Assembly: GCA_026120035.1 (NCBI GenBank)
Contig: JALRME010000032.1
Coordinates: 310,001-374,000 of the forward strand
Direction of reading: 5' to 3'
Source: Coleophoma eucalyptorum
Lineage: Eukaryota; Ascomycota; Leotiomycetes; Helotiales; Dermateaceae
DNA: 64,000 nt
The position numbers were made by a program, and so were the translations under genes. Shown one piece after another: positions 34,649 through 47,988 of the stretch. Below the pieces are notes generated by a model. The model worked only from the letters and a program-made list of their open reading frames with translations, had not been told where the DNA came from and did no database searches. Each line of letters opens with the position of its first letter. The stretch's first letter is position 1.

Positions 34649-37600
34649 TGAGGTTACTACACTTGCAGTCACCAAGGTTTTGTTGTGAGTTGATTGGAGT
34701 TGGCAGGATATGCATAGGATCTTTCTTCTTCACAAGATCTTCAATGGAGTTTTTTTCGAGGTCGGCACTTGTAACCATAGGTTAGGCATAGAGTACAATC
34801 TCGGCACCGGCACCAAAAGAATGTGCCCATAAATATTAGATATTGGAGGGCATGTCATCACCATCATCATCCACGAACGTCTGTTTATCTTGACCACAGC
34901 ACTCTGAGAATAGTAAACCCCTGCCATGTCTTTTCGTCTATGACGATGCCCTGGTAAGCGGCCAATCCCCGAAGACATATTACTAGGTAGAGAGATTGTT
35001 TCCCCTCAGACTATTGTATAGATATGACGGAGATCGTCGATCGATGGACACTAGTTTCCATGCCCAAACGCCATCTACCCCTAAACACCATACCTCCCGG
35101 CAACAAAGGTAAGGAATCTTCCATGCTTTCTCTTACAGCACACCCATCCTCCCCCCGTCCTCGCCTCGCTTACGCGGTCCCAATTTACTTCCTCTTGCAG
35201 CTCAACCTGCAGGAAAGCAAAGGGCATGACTGTGTGAGATGCTGCATAGAAACTACGTTACAATGTCTCATGGCGCTAGCCTGGCTCTGATTCGTTCCCA
35301 GATCCTCCCAGAGCAGCCCCAAAAATAACAGGCCGCTCTCGCGCGCACCGCACCCCAACATCGCCTCGTAAGCACGAGTGATGTAAAGGGGATTAGGAAT
35401 GTGGCATGACAGGGCAGAACATCTGACGGGAGGGCTGCACGATTTAGACGATTGCGAGAGCAAGTCTCCTGGTGGTCATGATTAGTATTGCAGCTCGCAT
35501 CCAGGCAGGCTGGCGGCCCGGAGTAAGGTGCTGTTTTCCTTCGCTCTGCTCCGATATGAGGCGGCACTGAAAGTACCGCGTAGCCGACCTTCCCCTGCTG
35601 TGCCTCTCGATAGTCCCACATCGCCTACAATACAGCGCCGCCGCTGCCTTCTCCTCCTCCTCCTCCGGACTCGGCCCAGGGCTTCCTCGATCATGACCCT
35701 GGATGGGATAGAAGGATAGGATAGAAGGCAGCATGGGTGCTTCCCACCTTCCCTTTCGTCGATCCCCTCATCGAGATGACGCTGCCATCTATCACAAAAT
35801 AGCCGAGGAGAAATTCATTATTCACCGCAAGCAAATGCACATGCAATATAGCAAAGTGCAGAACACGGCCCTGTGTGGCATAGAGTACTGTAACATCACA
35901 CGGCATTAGCTTGTGCGTGAAGGCCTCCTTAGCTTTCCCTTTTCCCCCTTCTTCCCCCCTCCCTTCATATCATTTGCGACAGACGCATGGGCAGTACCCC
36001 GTTGACAAAATTCTGCAGCCAGGGAGGGTGTGGGATTTTCCGTCTCACCCTCAGGGCGGTTTGGCTTCCTTGCCTATTCCATGCGATCTTATTACCTGCT
36101 TACCAAGAATAGCGATAAATGAATGAACCTGTCGTCGCTCTGATTTACCGAGTTAAGAAAAGGGTCCTGAATGCACTGCTGATCATTTCTTTGTATCCAT
36201 TGTCTATTCTGGCATATTAGAACAACGACACTAGTCATCTTCTTGCTTCTTCTGTACGACCAGACTACATTCCTGGTATTGAGATTAGGACTATCGCACC
36301 CATGTGAAGGAGTTTTGATTTCCTGCGTTTGGGAATGAACCCAGCTACGGCAGCAGAGGGCTTGGTAGATCACGTAACTGCATGGGACAAGAAGAAAGGG
36401 ACCAGATACCGTACAGTCCTGTACCAGAAAACCCAAGTCGACAGGGGCCCTCTGGGGCGATGACGACCGAAGAGTCTTGAAAACCGTACAATATTGTCCA
36501 ACATTGTGGACCAGCCCGTTGGGATTGGTAGAGACAACCAATCGCTGGTCATGAATCGGAATGTGCCTTCGTATGTGGCAAAGTGCCGAGGAGCAAAAAT
36601 AATCTGGGTGGGTTTGTTGAAGATGCTGAACCAGAATTTATGCTTATCTGGTTTTCTTCTGAGCTCCGCCTGGAATGTCATCTTTAGTGGGCGCGCTCGC
36701 TTCCACCTATTGTCGTGTCCTAGATAAAAACCGGCTGCTCTTGCTGCGATTAATCTGTGCCGCTTGTTGTAAGAGTCGAATCTGAGAGTGGATCTTGCAG
36801 TAACGTGAATTGGGAATTGTGGGGTAACCTCGGATTCGTAAATATCTACGCGTGAAGTGAACCTGCCAAATTTACAGGATGGACCTCTGAAGCCTACCAG
36901 TTCCGCTGTTCTCTAAAAAGGCCGTCTTGTCTTGCCGGTTAGGCTAAATGACCTATATCGACCCAAACCTATAGGCTGGGATCATAGTATAAGTTTGGAG
37001 AATTGGAAAAGGATTGTGCTACTCTACTATTGCAAACACAGGGACTACGTAATTGCCACCATAAAATTTATATCAATATCAATAATGCAATATAGATCCT
37101 GCTCGCCTAACCACAACGCTCCGTCTCCTAGACGCGCAGGTCACCAAATAGGGTAACCATGCATGATACCGAGTCATTTAACCACTTCAACACCAACGCT
37201 CTTATTTAAGCGTGGGACAAAAGTGGAAAGCCAGTCATTCACATGCTGATAACCCGAGGAGTGGTAGGTCGTGAGCGAGTACGATCGGCATTGCGTTCTT
37301 CCCTCCGAATCCTGCTCAGTTGAGCGGGTACAAGCGATCGATAACGAGATGCGACACGAAATACTGGATATGGGATGGTCGGTTTCGTTTGTGCACAATC
37401 CTAATAAGTTTCATAGTACACCGCACGAGATTTAAGGGCACGTATCCAAAATTTATTTGCTTAGCATTCAGGAAACCTGACAAGTTTGATTTTCAACCCC
37501 GCGTTAGTAACGCAGAAGGTAACTTATGATTGCTCTAGAACAATATGTCCACCCAGGGGCATAAAGGTCCAGGGACCAGAGATGGCTGAGAGGACTAGGT

Positions 37601-37953
37601 TGCTCCTTGACTCGGCCGGGATCACTTTAGCAAAGTCGACAGGGCTGTCAGGGGTCGGCCGTGGAGGTAAGGTGCTTCTGTAGGGACGAGGAGTCGAGGA
37701 CTGTCCCGCTCTCTTCCTTTGGAGGCTGCTAAAAAAAAGCAGGATAAACAGTCCTGAAAGTCCGTGAGGATGATTCGCAAGCACACATACCGACTCCCTG
37801 GTTATTCGAAATGAATTCAACTTTTTTTGCCACAAAGTCGGGGAGTAGTGGATATGCGGCCCACGAATGGCCTACAGATGGCGCTTATGCAGTGACATCA
37901 AGAGCTATGTACATCATTGGAACCGTGTCGTGATATGTAGATGTATCTGTGGT
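34649..37953. other. Gene-poor region, snu114 / cia2 3' ends
   Basis: About 3.3 kb between two convergent genes. Many short frames on both strands, none with conserved motifs or matching splice signals. Composition shifts between GC-richer (35100-35700) and AT-richer (36900-37500) segments. A non-coding RNA or decayed element is possible but nothing in it is recognisable. Confidence 0.5.
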
Positions 37954-38944
37954 TTATTCCATACAGGGCTTCATCATCTTCTTTAGAATGCCCATCAAGT
38001 TTGCATTTTCGAGCGCTGCAGCGACCCGTTCCTTATCTCCCAGTTGCTTGTTTACCTCGGCCGCCGAGCTGTGCGTTCCTTCCTTAATCCTGACCTCGAC
38101 CCGGTAGCTTGGGGGTAGCGCTTGCTCTAGACGAACTCGTACCCCAAGCCCGATGACCGTAGCCAGTGAGCAGTGAGTTACGGTTGGAGTCAACTCAACA
38201 AGTACTCGCGTGAGAGCAGCAGGGTTCGTGAGATCAGATGGCGATGTAAGGTGTACATCTTGAAGCTTGACTACGCCCAGGGACTCCAAGGACAGAGGAT
38301 GTTCTGGATCAGATATGGGTGCGATCAAATCTGTGAAACGTCAGACGTTTGAGCCTCACATGTCTGCATGCAACATTTGTATTCGATGGCTGAAACACTT
38401 GTAGCCATAGCCGTGCCTGCCCAATGACCAGACAGGAAGGTCGAAGCCGGGATTGCGTCAACGCAAGAGCAGGTACAAGAATACTCATTGAGGGAAGCCA
38501 AGCCAAGAACTGTTAGAAAACAGAATTAACAGGCCATGAACCACTTGGAATATACCATACGGGCAACTGATCACGATGTAAAAAACTGCTCTGCTCCGCT
38601 CAGCTCGGCACGGCTGCTCTAGTCTCTGAGACATGGGGGGATAGTGATAATCCTCGTAAGCGGAGACTAGGGAAATGAAAAGCTAAATTCAGCAAGGTGC
38701 AGCGGAACTGACCATAAACTTCTTGCTCATCGATGGGCTCGAGAGACGAGTCATCAGAATCCGTGTCGGAGTAATCAGAAAGGTAAAAGGGGTCCATAGC
38801 GTAGCTGGGCTTCGCCATCATGATTTCCTGGATACCAAAGTCCTTGGGTCCATCGACACCATCTTTGTCCTTGCGTCGCCGCGATGGAAGCTCATTAACA
38901 CTGAGGATGGTGGGGTTTGCGTTGTCCATCTCGCGTCCAGACAT
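37954..38944 (-). CDS. cia2: Cytosolic Fe-S assembly targeting factor Cia2 (MIP18 family)
   Basis: Part of the CIA targeting complex (Cia1-Cia2-Met18) that hands Fe-S clusters to cytosolic and nuclear enzymes such as DNA polymerases and helicases. Two exons: 38944-38713 and 38330-37954; 202 aa. Exon 1 encodes an N-terminal extension with acidic Ser/Asp cluster (DYSDTDSDDSSLEP) ending EQEVY, which joins to DLIAPISDPEHPLSLESLGVV, the start of the DUF59 domain. TPTVTHCSLATVIGLGVRVRLE contains the conserved reactive Cys. The C-terminus is NLMGILKKMMKPCME. The intron is 382 nt, the longest in any model here, with a weak donor GTCAGT. No conserved residues are missing at the joint. Confidence 0.9.
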
Positions 38945-41900
38945 GGTGGCGACGGCAAGGTGATGAGACTGGACGGTTTAGAATCTGATTACTAGCAGGA
39001 AGAGTTGTACTGGCTCTGCGTAGATCAAACGGAATGCGCAGGATGGCTGGAATGTTATTTATTGTGTTGTGAAGACGCTACCAGTGGTGAAAATGATGTT
39101 GAATCTAGAGATGTCGTCCTTGAAAATTGACTTGTCGAAAGAAAGAGCCTCCAGCGCCGAGCTCGGCAAGGCTGCGCTATTTTTCCACGTGGTTCTATAA
39201 GCAAAATCCAACCACCATAATAGGTAATAAAGACTCTTCCCATCTCTCATTTGAATTTACTTCGGCCGTTGTCGATTCGTTCAGTGCATCATGTACCGAA
39301 TGTGAGCGGCTGTCAATAAATCACTATTCTCGAGCCTGTACTGTCTTAACAGCAATTTTACTCGTCACACACTCAAGGATAGGAGATCGATCTATTAAGC
39401 TAATATATGACGTATAGCGCCTCTCTCCCCCTCCCCCTCCTCCTCTCTTTCTCTGCTCCAAAAAGCCGATGCAATCAAGAAAGCTCTTTGGAGAGTAAAT
39501 GTACAGGAGCAAGAAAAAATCGACAAGCTTCATCAACTCAGCCCAGTATAACCTAGTGATACATAGGAAGCTTCAGGGCCTAACAGAGTTGTTCGAGGTG
39601 CGGCTTGTCACCAGTTCAAGTAAAGGAGTATGGGCAAAATGACTCGAGCTTGTGTAAGACTCTCGTTCTTAGACATTCACCTGTGCGCAGATGTTATGGG
39701 TTGTTACTTGTCACAGTTTCATTCTTTGGACATCCCTTTCACCGTGTGACTTGAATGAGCTGCAGGTCTCTTGCGTCAGGAATTGACCACATGTTAAGTA
39801 CCGGACTCTCATTCCGCGATACTCTCATTATATCTTGGCATTTCGCGATTTCTCTCAGTGAAACGGTCGATGCACTGGCACAGCATGGGTGAGGCGGGAG
39901 TCAACGTCGAGGATGCTACAACAGGGAGTTGGAATAAAGATGTGAATCAGCAAAAATGGCTTGAACTCCCTTTGCAAACACACCGTCTCCGCTGGTCATG
40001 CTGGCACATACTCGACAGGAAACTTGGGGCCTGGTCGGTCAACCCAGACGGAAAGATTGTTCTGGTTACCCTGCAAGGTCTAAAACTACGGACGAGCATA
40101 AATCCTGTCGTCAAATGTTACTGTTTGCAGGATTTCCAAGAAACTCGGGGAGGGCACTCCTTCCAGGTGTATATCACTTGCTCAGGGCTCATGAAGAATA
40201 CGAAATCCTTGTCGGCTTCCGGCTGCTCGAAGATTTGAGCTGGTTCTGTTAGTGGTGGACAGAAGGGATCAGCGCATGTGTTTACCGTAACCGTTTCCCC
40301 TCTGCGGAAAGGGTCTAAAATAATTTCCCGCAGCATGATAAGTTCCCAGAATGCAGGGAGTTCACGTTGTTTCGCATTTTGCGAGAATTGCATATGTAGC
40401 TGCTCCTAGGTTTGGGGCTTCGTATGCCTATCACTCAATTCCCATACCTACTTTGTCAAAGCAGACTGCGGCTGTCGACCTATCCGCGCCATATCGCTGC
40501 AACTAAGAGTGTGCCTCGTCTGAACAGTTGCTCTAAACGAGAAATCCGAATCACGGCACTAGTTCTTTTCAGGAACGTGCGGCATCATCCGCATCCTGGT
40601 ACTCTGAGAGGCTCTGGTTCAAACCCATGAGGAACCAATCATGTATGAGTGACCGGGAGAGGCCTAGAGGCAAACGATTCGATCAGACCGATGTGGAGGA
40701 CATTCACTCCATTTCTCTCGTGTCTACCAGCTGACACTCGTTCACGACCGCCTTACCTCCCCGAGCAAGAGCAAGAGCTGCCCAGAGAAACATACGTCTG
40801 CTGGTGTCAGCTGTCATCGGTAACTGTTTTTGTCGTGCTAAATTTCCCATGGATAGAGGCAAAAGCATGGACCGACGACCGTTTGGGCCTAATATCTCTG
40901 GGCTTCGGAAGTTGCGAGAACGTGTTGGTACCAAAAACGTTAGACCAAACCCTAAAGCACCTTTCCCACAAGCCCCGCAGTCTATTGCCATGGCCCCACG
41001 GTGATTGTACCCTTCTATCTTTTATTGTACAAAGCCTCCACGATGGATGTGCAATGATCTGATAGCGGGGCTGGGACGCACCGAAGCAGCAAAGAGAAGC
41101 AGAAAAGAAGCCTCTAGGCCAAGATGCGAGAATTTATTGAATTCCCGCCTTTGCAACGCTGATTGCTCCGCCGCGTTGAAGCCCTGGGTTACTCTAGACA
41201 GTCTTTCCCCTGTCACTATTCACAAGCTGGAATCTGGATTGAATCACTGCACAGCATAGCTCGAAGCCAGGATCAAATTCCTTCGACCATATGGTTGTGG
41301 GTTGACTAGCGAGTGGTTCTTTCGATAGAGGAGATGCAGTACAGTATATACATGGGGCTCATACATATGATCGGCGTTAATTACGAGCTCCTCAAAAGAA
41401 TTTACGAGCTGCTCAAAGAATTCCCCCCTTCTTCCAGAGTGATTTCTCGCCATCTGAAATCCAAGAACTACGCAGGGTTAATATCCTTACCATTCAGCTA
41501 ATGGGCCTCAATCTTAATGAAGGACCAAACGATGTCATCAAAAACGTATCAATCCTGTTCCCGCGTCTTCAACGGGGGTTTTTTTTTTGCTTTGCATTGC
41601 AGTTCCAAGCGGACGACAGACGGGCTAAGGAGCGAAGGAAGGAAGTTTGGAGAGAAAGAGAGAGCTAGTTAAGCTCATTTACACGCCATCGCTTCAGCTA
41701 ACGTTCGATACGGCTACCGCTCCCCGGCAAATGTCCTCTGTTGGTCTTCTAGAAGCGGGAATGGCACAGCACGGCACGTGAAAGGCGATTGGAAGGGTGG
41801 AAAGCTCTAATCTGTAACGGCGAATTTTCTAGAAAAGTCAGATGCACCTCGGCGATTCGGAGAGAGCCGCAGAGCCGGCATGGCATGTTAGTCTGACTCC

Positions 41901-44241
41901 TATCGGTTTGTTAGTCTGACCCATGCCGGATACCTTACCCAGCATTGCAAAACAGGAGAAGGTCTGGTTGCATGATGACAAAGTGTGTGGCAGTACGATA
42001 GCTACGGCTATCGATAGGGCAGGGCAGAGTGGACAATCCGTAACAGGATATTGGAGCACTGATTTTGGAATACAGAAAGAGGGGATGCTATTATTACAAT
42101 GGCTACTACTATATGCTACTGTGGCCCCTTGGCAAGCAAGCAGACGTGACTGATCGCATCACCCTGGCCACTACTGTACATATCCCTATCGTCGACCAGG
42201 GGGAACATGCCCGGTATGTCCCACGCTCTCGCACCCCTCTTTTCCCCCTGTAAGGCAGTCTGCTGCACCTTCTGCCCAACTTCCATGGCGGACTCGGGAA
42301 GACTTTTGTTCCTTCTGGTCCGTGTTTGTGGGATATTCGCTAGAAGGATAGCGAACACTCCTCTACCTCCCTGGTACTCATCTCATCTAACCTCATCTAT
42401 TTTCCCTTTGTCCTGTACATAAACAGTAGTGTCTTCATCCGGGTTGGGCCTAGTGAGTCGCCTGAAATGGTCAAGCAGACGTCTGCTCGGCAGTCTCAGA
42501 GCCACAGCATGGCCCCAGGGCATCATCAACATGACAAGACGAGGGAATAGGGGGATCGGGGAGAGGCTGCACCAGAGCAGCAGCACTGGTCAAGTCATAC
42601 AGCGCAGTCGGTGGAAGCTCCTCTCATCGTCTGTCACAGAGTGTGCACCCATTCGCTCAAGACTGTACTGTACCTGTTTATCCCTGGTTTCTGCTACAGG
42701 ACAGAGCAGGCGTTTCCTGGCACAGACTGGCCAGGCTGGTGGGCGGGCGGGTCCTTGTTAGAGCTTACTTAGCTCATGGTTGATGGCCCCAGACGGCGCC
42801 CAGAGAATTGGCCATCCATGCAATCCATCCTGTCGTCCAAGTGAATTCGTGGTGCTGTGAGTAGCTGGAAGTAGTTAGCCTGCCTGCATTTCCTTTTCTT
42901 TCTTGTCCTCTCCTGCAGGAGACTTTTGGCAAGAACTCAGTCCCGCTCAAGCCACTGCGGGTGTTGGAGAAGGAGCTGCTCGGTTACTGTTGATGCTGAA
43001 CCGCTGCACCTGGGATCCTCGTTACTCGACTCTCGTCTCTCTCGTCTTGCCAGGGCCGTGGCTGTCCATGTCCATGTCCATGTCCGTCAACACCAACCCT
43101 CAAACTCTTCTGGCCTGGCCTCCTACCTCTGTCACCTGCCTATACCCTTCTGCCTCCTGCGTTTGCATCTCGCCTCTCTGAGGTTGCGTGTACACCTCGG
43201 GAGGGAAGGGATGGGAAGGGAAGAGAGAGATCTCTGCGTAGGATTGTTGACCGCGGTACCGTTATGATCTCACACTGGCAAGCGCATGGTCAACCCGATC
43301 TCTCTCTGCGAGGACCCTGCCACTTTGCCATCTGCCATCTGCCATATACCCACCCCTCCTTTAACCTGCCAGTTCCTTCCGACGCCATCGCTCTAAGGAG
43401 TTCACAGGACTGGACTGGTAAGTACTGTAGTGACCCGCCTGAGTCTCCAGTCTCCATAGAAAGCTGCACCATTCCTCTCTCTCCCTCGCACTCTTCATCG
43501 GCGACGTGCGATAATCCGTTTGACACACTCTTGCTCAGACCTGTTATTACCGTACCGCCACTTTTTCGCGGCACTGTCCCGCAGTCAGTTACTTTGCTTT
43601 GTTCCAAGTAACGAGTACCTTACCTCCTCACCTTGCCGTGGCTGCGAGTCCGGTACCATAGCTACCTCACCTTACGCGAGCTCAATCTCCATCAGACAGC
43701 TCGTACCACTCACTGCTTGCTGGCTTGCTGGCCTGCCGCTTCCACATCCACCACTTCCACAACTCAACGTCAAAAATAAATAAGGTATGCTATGGTCACC
43801 AATTTCCATTTCATTATTCTCCAGTGCCATCCTAGCCCATCCTCCTCCCCTTGACTTCCTGTTTGGTCGGAGGCTCCTGGCTAAGATCAATTCCAGGCCT
43901 CATTTATCGGTGTGCGTTAACCCTGTCAAAGTAATCACAACTGTTCATGCTCTCTGCTTCGGCTCAGTCCGCGATTTAAGTTTAACGCATCTGCTACGCA
44001 CCATTGCTCACGACCACGGCTACGACCACGACCGACACCTCTCCGGCCTATTCCTCCTCCCTCTCTTACCACTGTCTCGTCGTTGAGGTCTCACGCCTCC
44101 GAACAGCACCACAGCCCTGGGAACGACTGTGTCTGCTGTTGCTTCAAGTGACTTCGCGCCCCAGAATTTGCGCGAGTCGCATCCGAGGGAAAGCCGAGTG
44201 ATTGGTGATCGGAGGTTTTCGAACATACTCGTCCATCCACC
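38945..44241. other. 5.3-kb gene-free upstream region of the Zn2Cys6 gene
   Basis: Lies between cia2 (divergent) and the regulator at 44.2 kb. No conserved protein found on either strand; frames of 60-137 codons lack domains. Pyrimidine-rich tracts (for example 39420-39445, 43300-43380, 43800-43860), a T10 run at 41579-41588 and a short tccatg repeat near 43068-43085 occur. The last kilobase is C/T-rich and probably a long, perhaps intron-containing, 5' leader; this is inference. Confidence 0.5.
43068..43085 (+). repeat. Short tccatg tandem repeat
   Basis: Three exact copies of the 6-mer tccatg followed by a near copy, inside the upstream region of the regulator gene. A minor microsatellite. 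Confidence 0.7.
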
Positions 44242-44392
44242 ATGGCCGGTGAACCTGGGACGAGGAGACTGCTCCCACAAAGTTCTCAAATGCAGAGCTT
44301 TGCTTTTGCGCCGGACAACTTTGGGCCGCGCGAGAACCAAAAGAGTGCGCAATGTTCTTCCCCCCCCCTTCTCATACGAAGGACTCGGCTTC

Positions 44393-47312
44393 ATGTGGCG
44401 GATATCTAACGGAACAGCAGATTATGTCTTTGTTGATGAGCACAATCGCCATAAACGACTGAAGGGTATGAGCCAATGCTGATGTTTTTTTCCCTTTGTC
44501 TACGGCGTTTCTAACAAATAGCGCAGTAATGCGGGCTTGCGAGGGTTGTCGAAGACGGAAAATAAAATGCGATGCTGCGACCACTAATACATGGCCTTGC
44601 TCTGCTTGTATACGACTAAAGCTGCATTGTGTTCCTCCGACGGTCAACTACGACAATCAGAGCTACGGCGGAAATGCGCAAATATATGAGCCAGAAAGAG
44701 TTGGGTATGGCGGCGGTGAGGAGGATTATCATCAGCATCTTGGTCTGCAGCAGAACCTCGCCGACGCCCCAAGGCACAATCCATCGATGTATCAGCCCCC
44801 GGGGCAGTATACGGATAATGTGGGTGTATATCAACCTGTTTCATACGCGCCTGAATCAGTCTCGAATCATCAGCCAGTACACTATGGAAATTTACAGACG
44901 CCGGTTAGCGTTATGGATCAACAATATACCTCTCAGAATGTTTTCCCGACCCCGCCTATGCAGCAAGCACATCAGCATTCTTCTTCCCCGGAGGCTTATG
45001 AGCAGGATCAATATGGGCAACAAAATCTGGCTGATCTCCTAGGTGAACTCCGCATGAATGAGGCCGGCACAGGTAAGCTAAGTTTGCAAGAATGATCGCG
45101 GTAAAAACTCACAATAATGTAGCACCATATCTGAATAGCAAAAACAACAAGAACAACTTGAGTGACGAGCCTGCAGCATTCGAAGATGTTGATGAATATA
45201 GGACTGTCTTGCCGCCTACCTTATCCGGGCCCGGTTCCAAGATCCGAATCCCACCGGAGTTGATGCCAGATGAAGAAACGGTACTGCAATATTTCGATAT
45301 GTACTTCGCAAATGTGCATCCTTATGTACCAGTCTTGAATAAGACATCGTTCTACCAGCAATGGCATACGAATCGAGAATCAATTTCCCCGCTGGTCCTT
45401 GAAGCAATCTTTGCAATATCTGGTCGATTGGCAGATGAACCAGCACAAGGCCACCAATGGCTTGCACTTGCATCCAGTATGTGTAAAATTCAGACGTATA
45501 GTTTGAGAGATCACTAATTCGTTACAGAACATGCGGATTCATTTATGGACATTCCTCGACTTAGTACTCTCCAAGCCATGTTGATCGTTCTAAAAGCAAG
45601 AGAATCAGCCCCAAAGCGTGGATACTACTATCGATCGTGGATGACTGTGGTTCAATGTGTAGCGATGGCCAAGGATTTGGGCCTCGATGAGCATTACGAA
45701 GACCACAAAGCAGGGAAGCCTTGTGGTTCGAATCAAGCCGACTGTATCACCAAGACCCGAATCTGGCAGACAATTTTCTTGACAGAAGTCATGATTGGCT
45801 CACCCCAAGGTTTATATATACAATATTGTTTTGGAAGCCCTGCTAATTGCTTAATAGGGAGAACCGATCTAGCGGTTGATATAGAGACTTTGGATTTGAG
45901 CGTCCAACGACCAGCTCCTGGAAACGATGATGCCGAATTCCATGTGACCAGAAATTTCACCTATCTTGCTAGGATAGTGCGGAATGTCAGGAGAATGAAC
46001 GACGTCTACTCGAAGATTAAGAAGAAGAAAGAATGGGGCATAGACCCAGCTCTTATTCAACTAAACCCTTCCTTTGAAATCTGGATGAATGATCTACCCA
46101 GTGATCTACAAATCACGTTCAGTTCTGATGGATCCCCTCCATGGCTCCCGTCTCATTACATTGGAAATCTCCATTCTTATTATTATCTTAGTATCATTAT
46201 GCTGCATCGACCACAGCTTCAGTTCATGGAGCCTACTGATGTAAACGGAGGCTGGAAACGACACATGCTGATCTGCTACAATTCCGCAAAATTACTATGC
46301 AGGCTACAGGAGGGCATCCTCCAATCTTTTGGATTGACTGGGCTTCTTTGCATGCAGCGCGGAATTAATTTTACCATCTACTGCGTTCTGACATGCACAG
46401 TCTTACACCTGGTATGTTCTTGTTGAACAAGCCATTATAAGCTTCCTCACTGATTTAATCACCAGGTTGCACTTACCTCGCCAGATCCAGATCTAAGTAC
46501 TGATGCTCGCGAATATTTCACAAGACATATGAGAATCCTCGAAAGATGCATGAGTTCTTGGCCTATGCCTGATATGCAACAGCAAATTGACGCCCTCCGA
46601 GAGGCATTCTCCGCTGATACTCGCAAACCGTTTGTATTGAAGCCGAGCTTCCCATATGGCTCACCTGGCGCACCTGTGCATAGCAGCCCTCCAAGATCAA
46701 ATATGAACCGTCAGCCGATCGCGGGCCAGCATGGTCTAGAGCATCAAAATGCCCACCAACCTCAAGTCAGTTACACCAATCACCCCATTTCACCACCTAT
46801 CTCAGCGGGCGGCGTGGACACCAAAAGTGACTCTCCTGCGGTACAGTCTTTAGTGATGATGGCAAGCGGTCATGGCCACCGAATTCCTCAACAGTCTTCT
46901 GTTCCTATGACAGAGACCTCAGCATGGAACCCGACAAGAATCTTTGAGTAAGTCTTGTAGCCCAACTTTCAAGATCATCTACTAACAACATCTTAGTCAG
47001 TGGACCACGTCTTTTGGTACGCCTCCAGCTTCGAGCACCTCAGCTCCTTCCCAAGCCCCTCTAAAACTTTCCGTCCCAGGTGCCCCAGAAGTCCAGTCAT
47101 TACCGGATGTTCAAAGTCTGCCAAATGTGAGCCTGCCACCAAACTCTCAATCACTGCCTCCGCAGCAATACTCAGCTGCACCTATTCCTTCTTTTGTCAG
47201 TCCTAGCATGTGGCAAGAGTCGGTTGCGTCAGTGTATGAGGGTGGGCTGAAGAGGCAGTGGGAATATGATGATGGGAACATGCTCAACTCGATGTCGAAA
47301 CGATCACGGTGA
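44393..47312 (+). CDS. Zn(II)2Cys6 transcription factor with fungal-specific TF domain
   Basis: DNA-binding regulator. Exons 44393-44465, 44527-45072, 45123-45476, 45528-45809, 45858-46411, 46466-46947 and 46997-47312; 868 aa from the ATG at 44393. HNRHKRLKVMRACEGCRRRKIKC, which spans intron 1, and WPCSACIRLKLHC supply all six Cys. The middle region is Gln/Tyr-rich. Residues from PDEETVLQYFDMYFANVHPYVPVL onward form the fungal_trans domain (PF04082 type). The C-terminus is Pro/Ser/Gln-rich and ends MSKRSR. A likely better start is the ATG at 44242, in an ideal CCACCATGG context, but that frame is broken from this one at a run of nine C (44360-44368). Intron 4 (48 nt) is stop-free and in frame. 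The targets are not known to me; the zinc knuckle somewhat recalls cellulolytic regulators, but I do not assert this. Confidence 0.85.
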
Positions 47313-47988
47313 ATGAGAGCGCGTTAATATAAGCGCAATACAAGATATCCGAGAAGGCCGACAGCAACATACAACAATAAAGGTGTGGAAGCCTTGCCAG
47401 CACTTTTAACGATTATTCCGGGCCGTGCCAGGCTCAGCGAAATATCCACCTAGTCGAACTACGAAACGAAACTCCTTACATGACCTTACAATAGTGACTA
47501 CTTTTAGGACAACGCAAGCGCTCTGATTTCGTCCTGGAGTTCTTTCTGGATACCATTGTAATGATTATACCACGAAGAAGCCCTCGAAGCAATGGGTGTA
47601 TATGATGAAGGCTAGGAGTATATATTATATGGGCATTTATGGAGCGTATATATCCAGAAAGGATGACAGTTGGACTAGGAGAGAAGGCAAGCGGGATCTG
47701 GGCGAGCTGGAAACCAAAAGCTCATTTTCACCTTATCTTCCGTCGGTGATACATTTGCCTCTTTGTCCAGTGCCATACCTAAATATGTAATTGGAAATTT
47801 TACTTCCAACTAGGCGCCATGCAGAAAGAAAGGCCGAACTATCATGTCTATATAGTCAACACCAATACTATGTTGATTTCTTCTTAATTCAGATTCCGGT
47901 CCTGTGTACCGGGAATTACAATAAGTCGCCGAAATACTGTTCGTGCTTACCAGTGGCTGCATCATACGTCATGAGATATAAAACTGCT
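47313..47988. other. Convergent intergenic spacer
   Basis: About 0.68 kb between the regulator and the hydrolase 3' ends. AT-rich towards the right. No gene seen. Confidence 0.55.

Noticed and set aside
39858..40238. 126-codon plus-strand frame in the 5.3-kb gap
   Set aside because: Overlaps another frame, no domain or splice support; not recognised.
40605..40625. GGTTCAAACCC-like T-loop, possible tRNA
   Set aside because: No matching acceptor, D or anticodon stems in the 75 nt around it.
42903..43181. Frame with Ser-Met repeats upstream of the regulator
   Set aside because: Created by the tccatg microsatellite; not protein-like outside the repeat.
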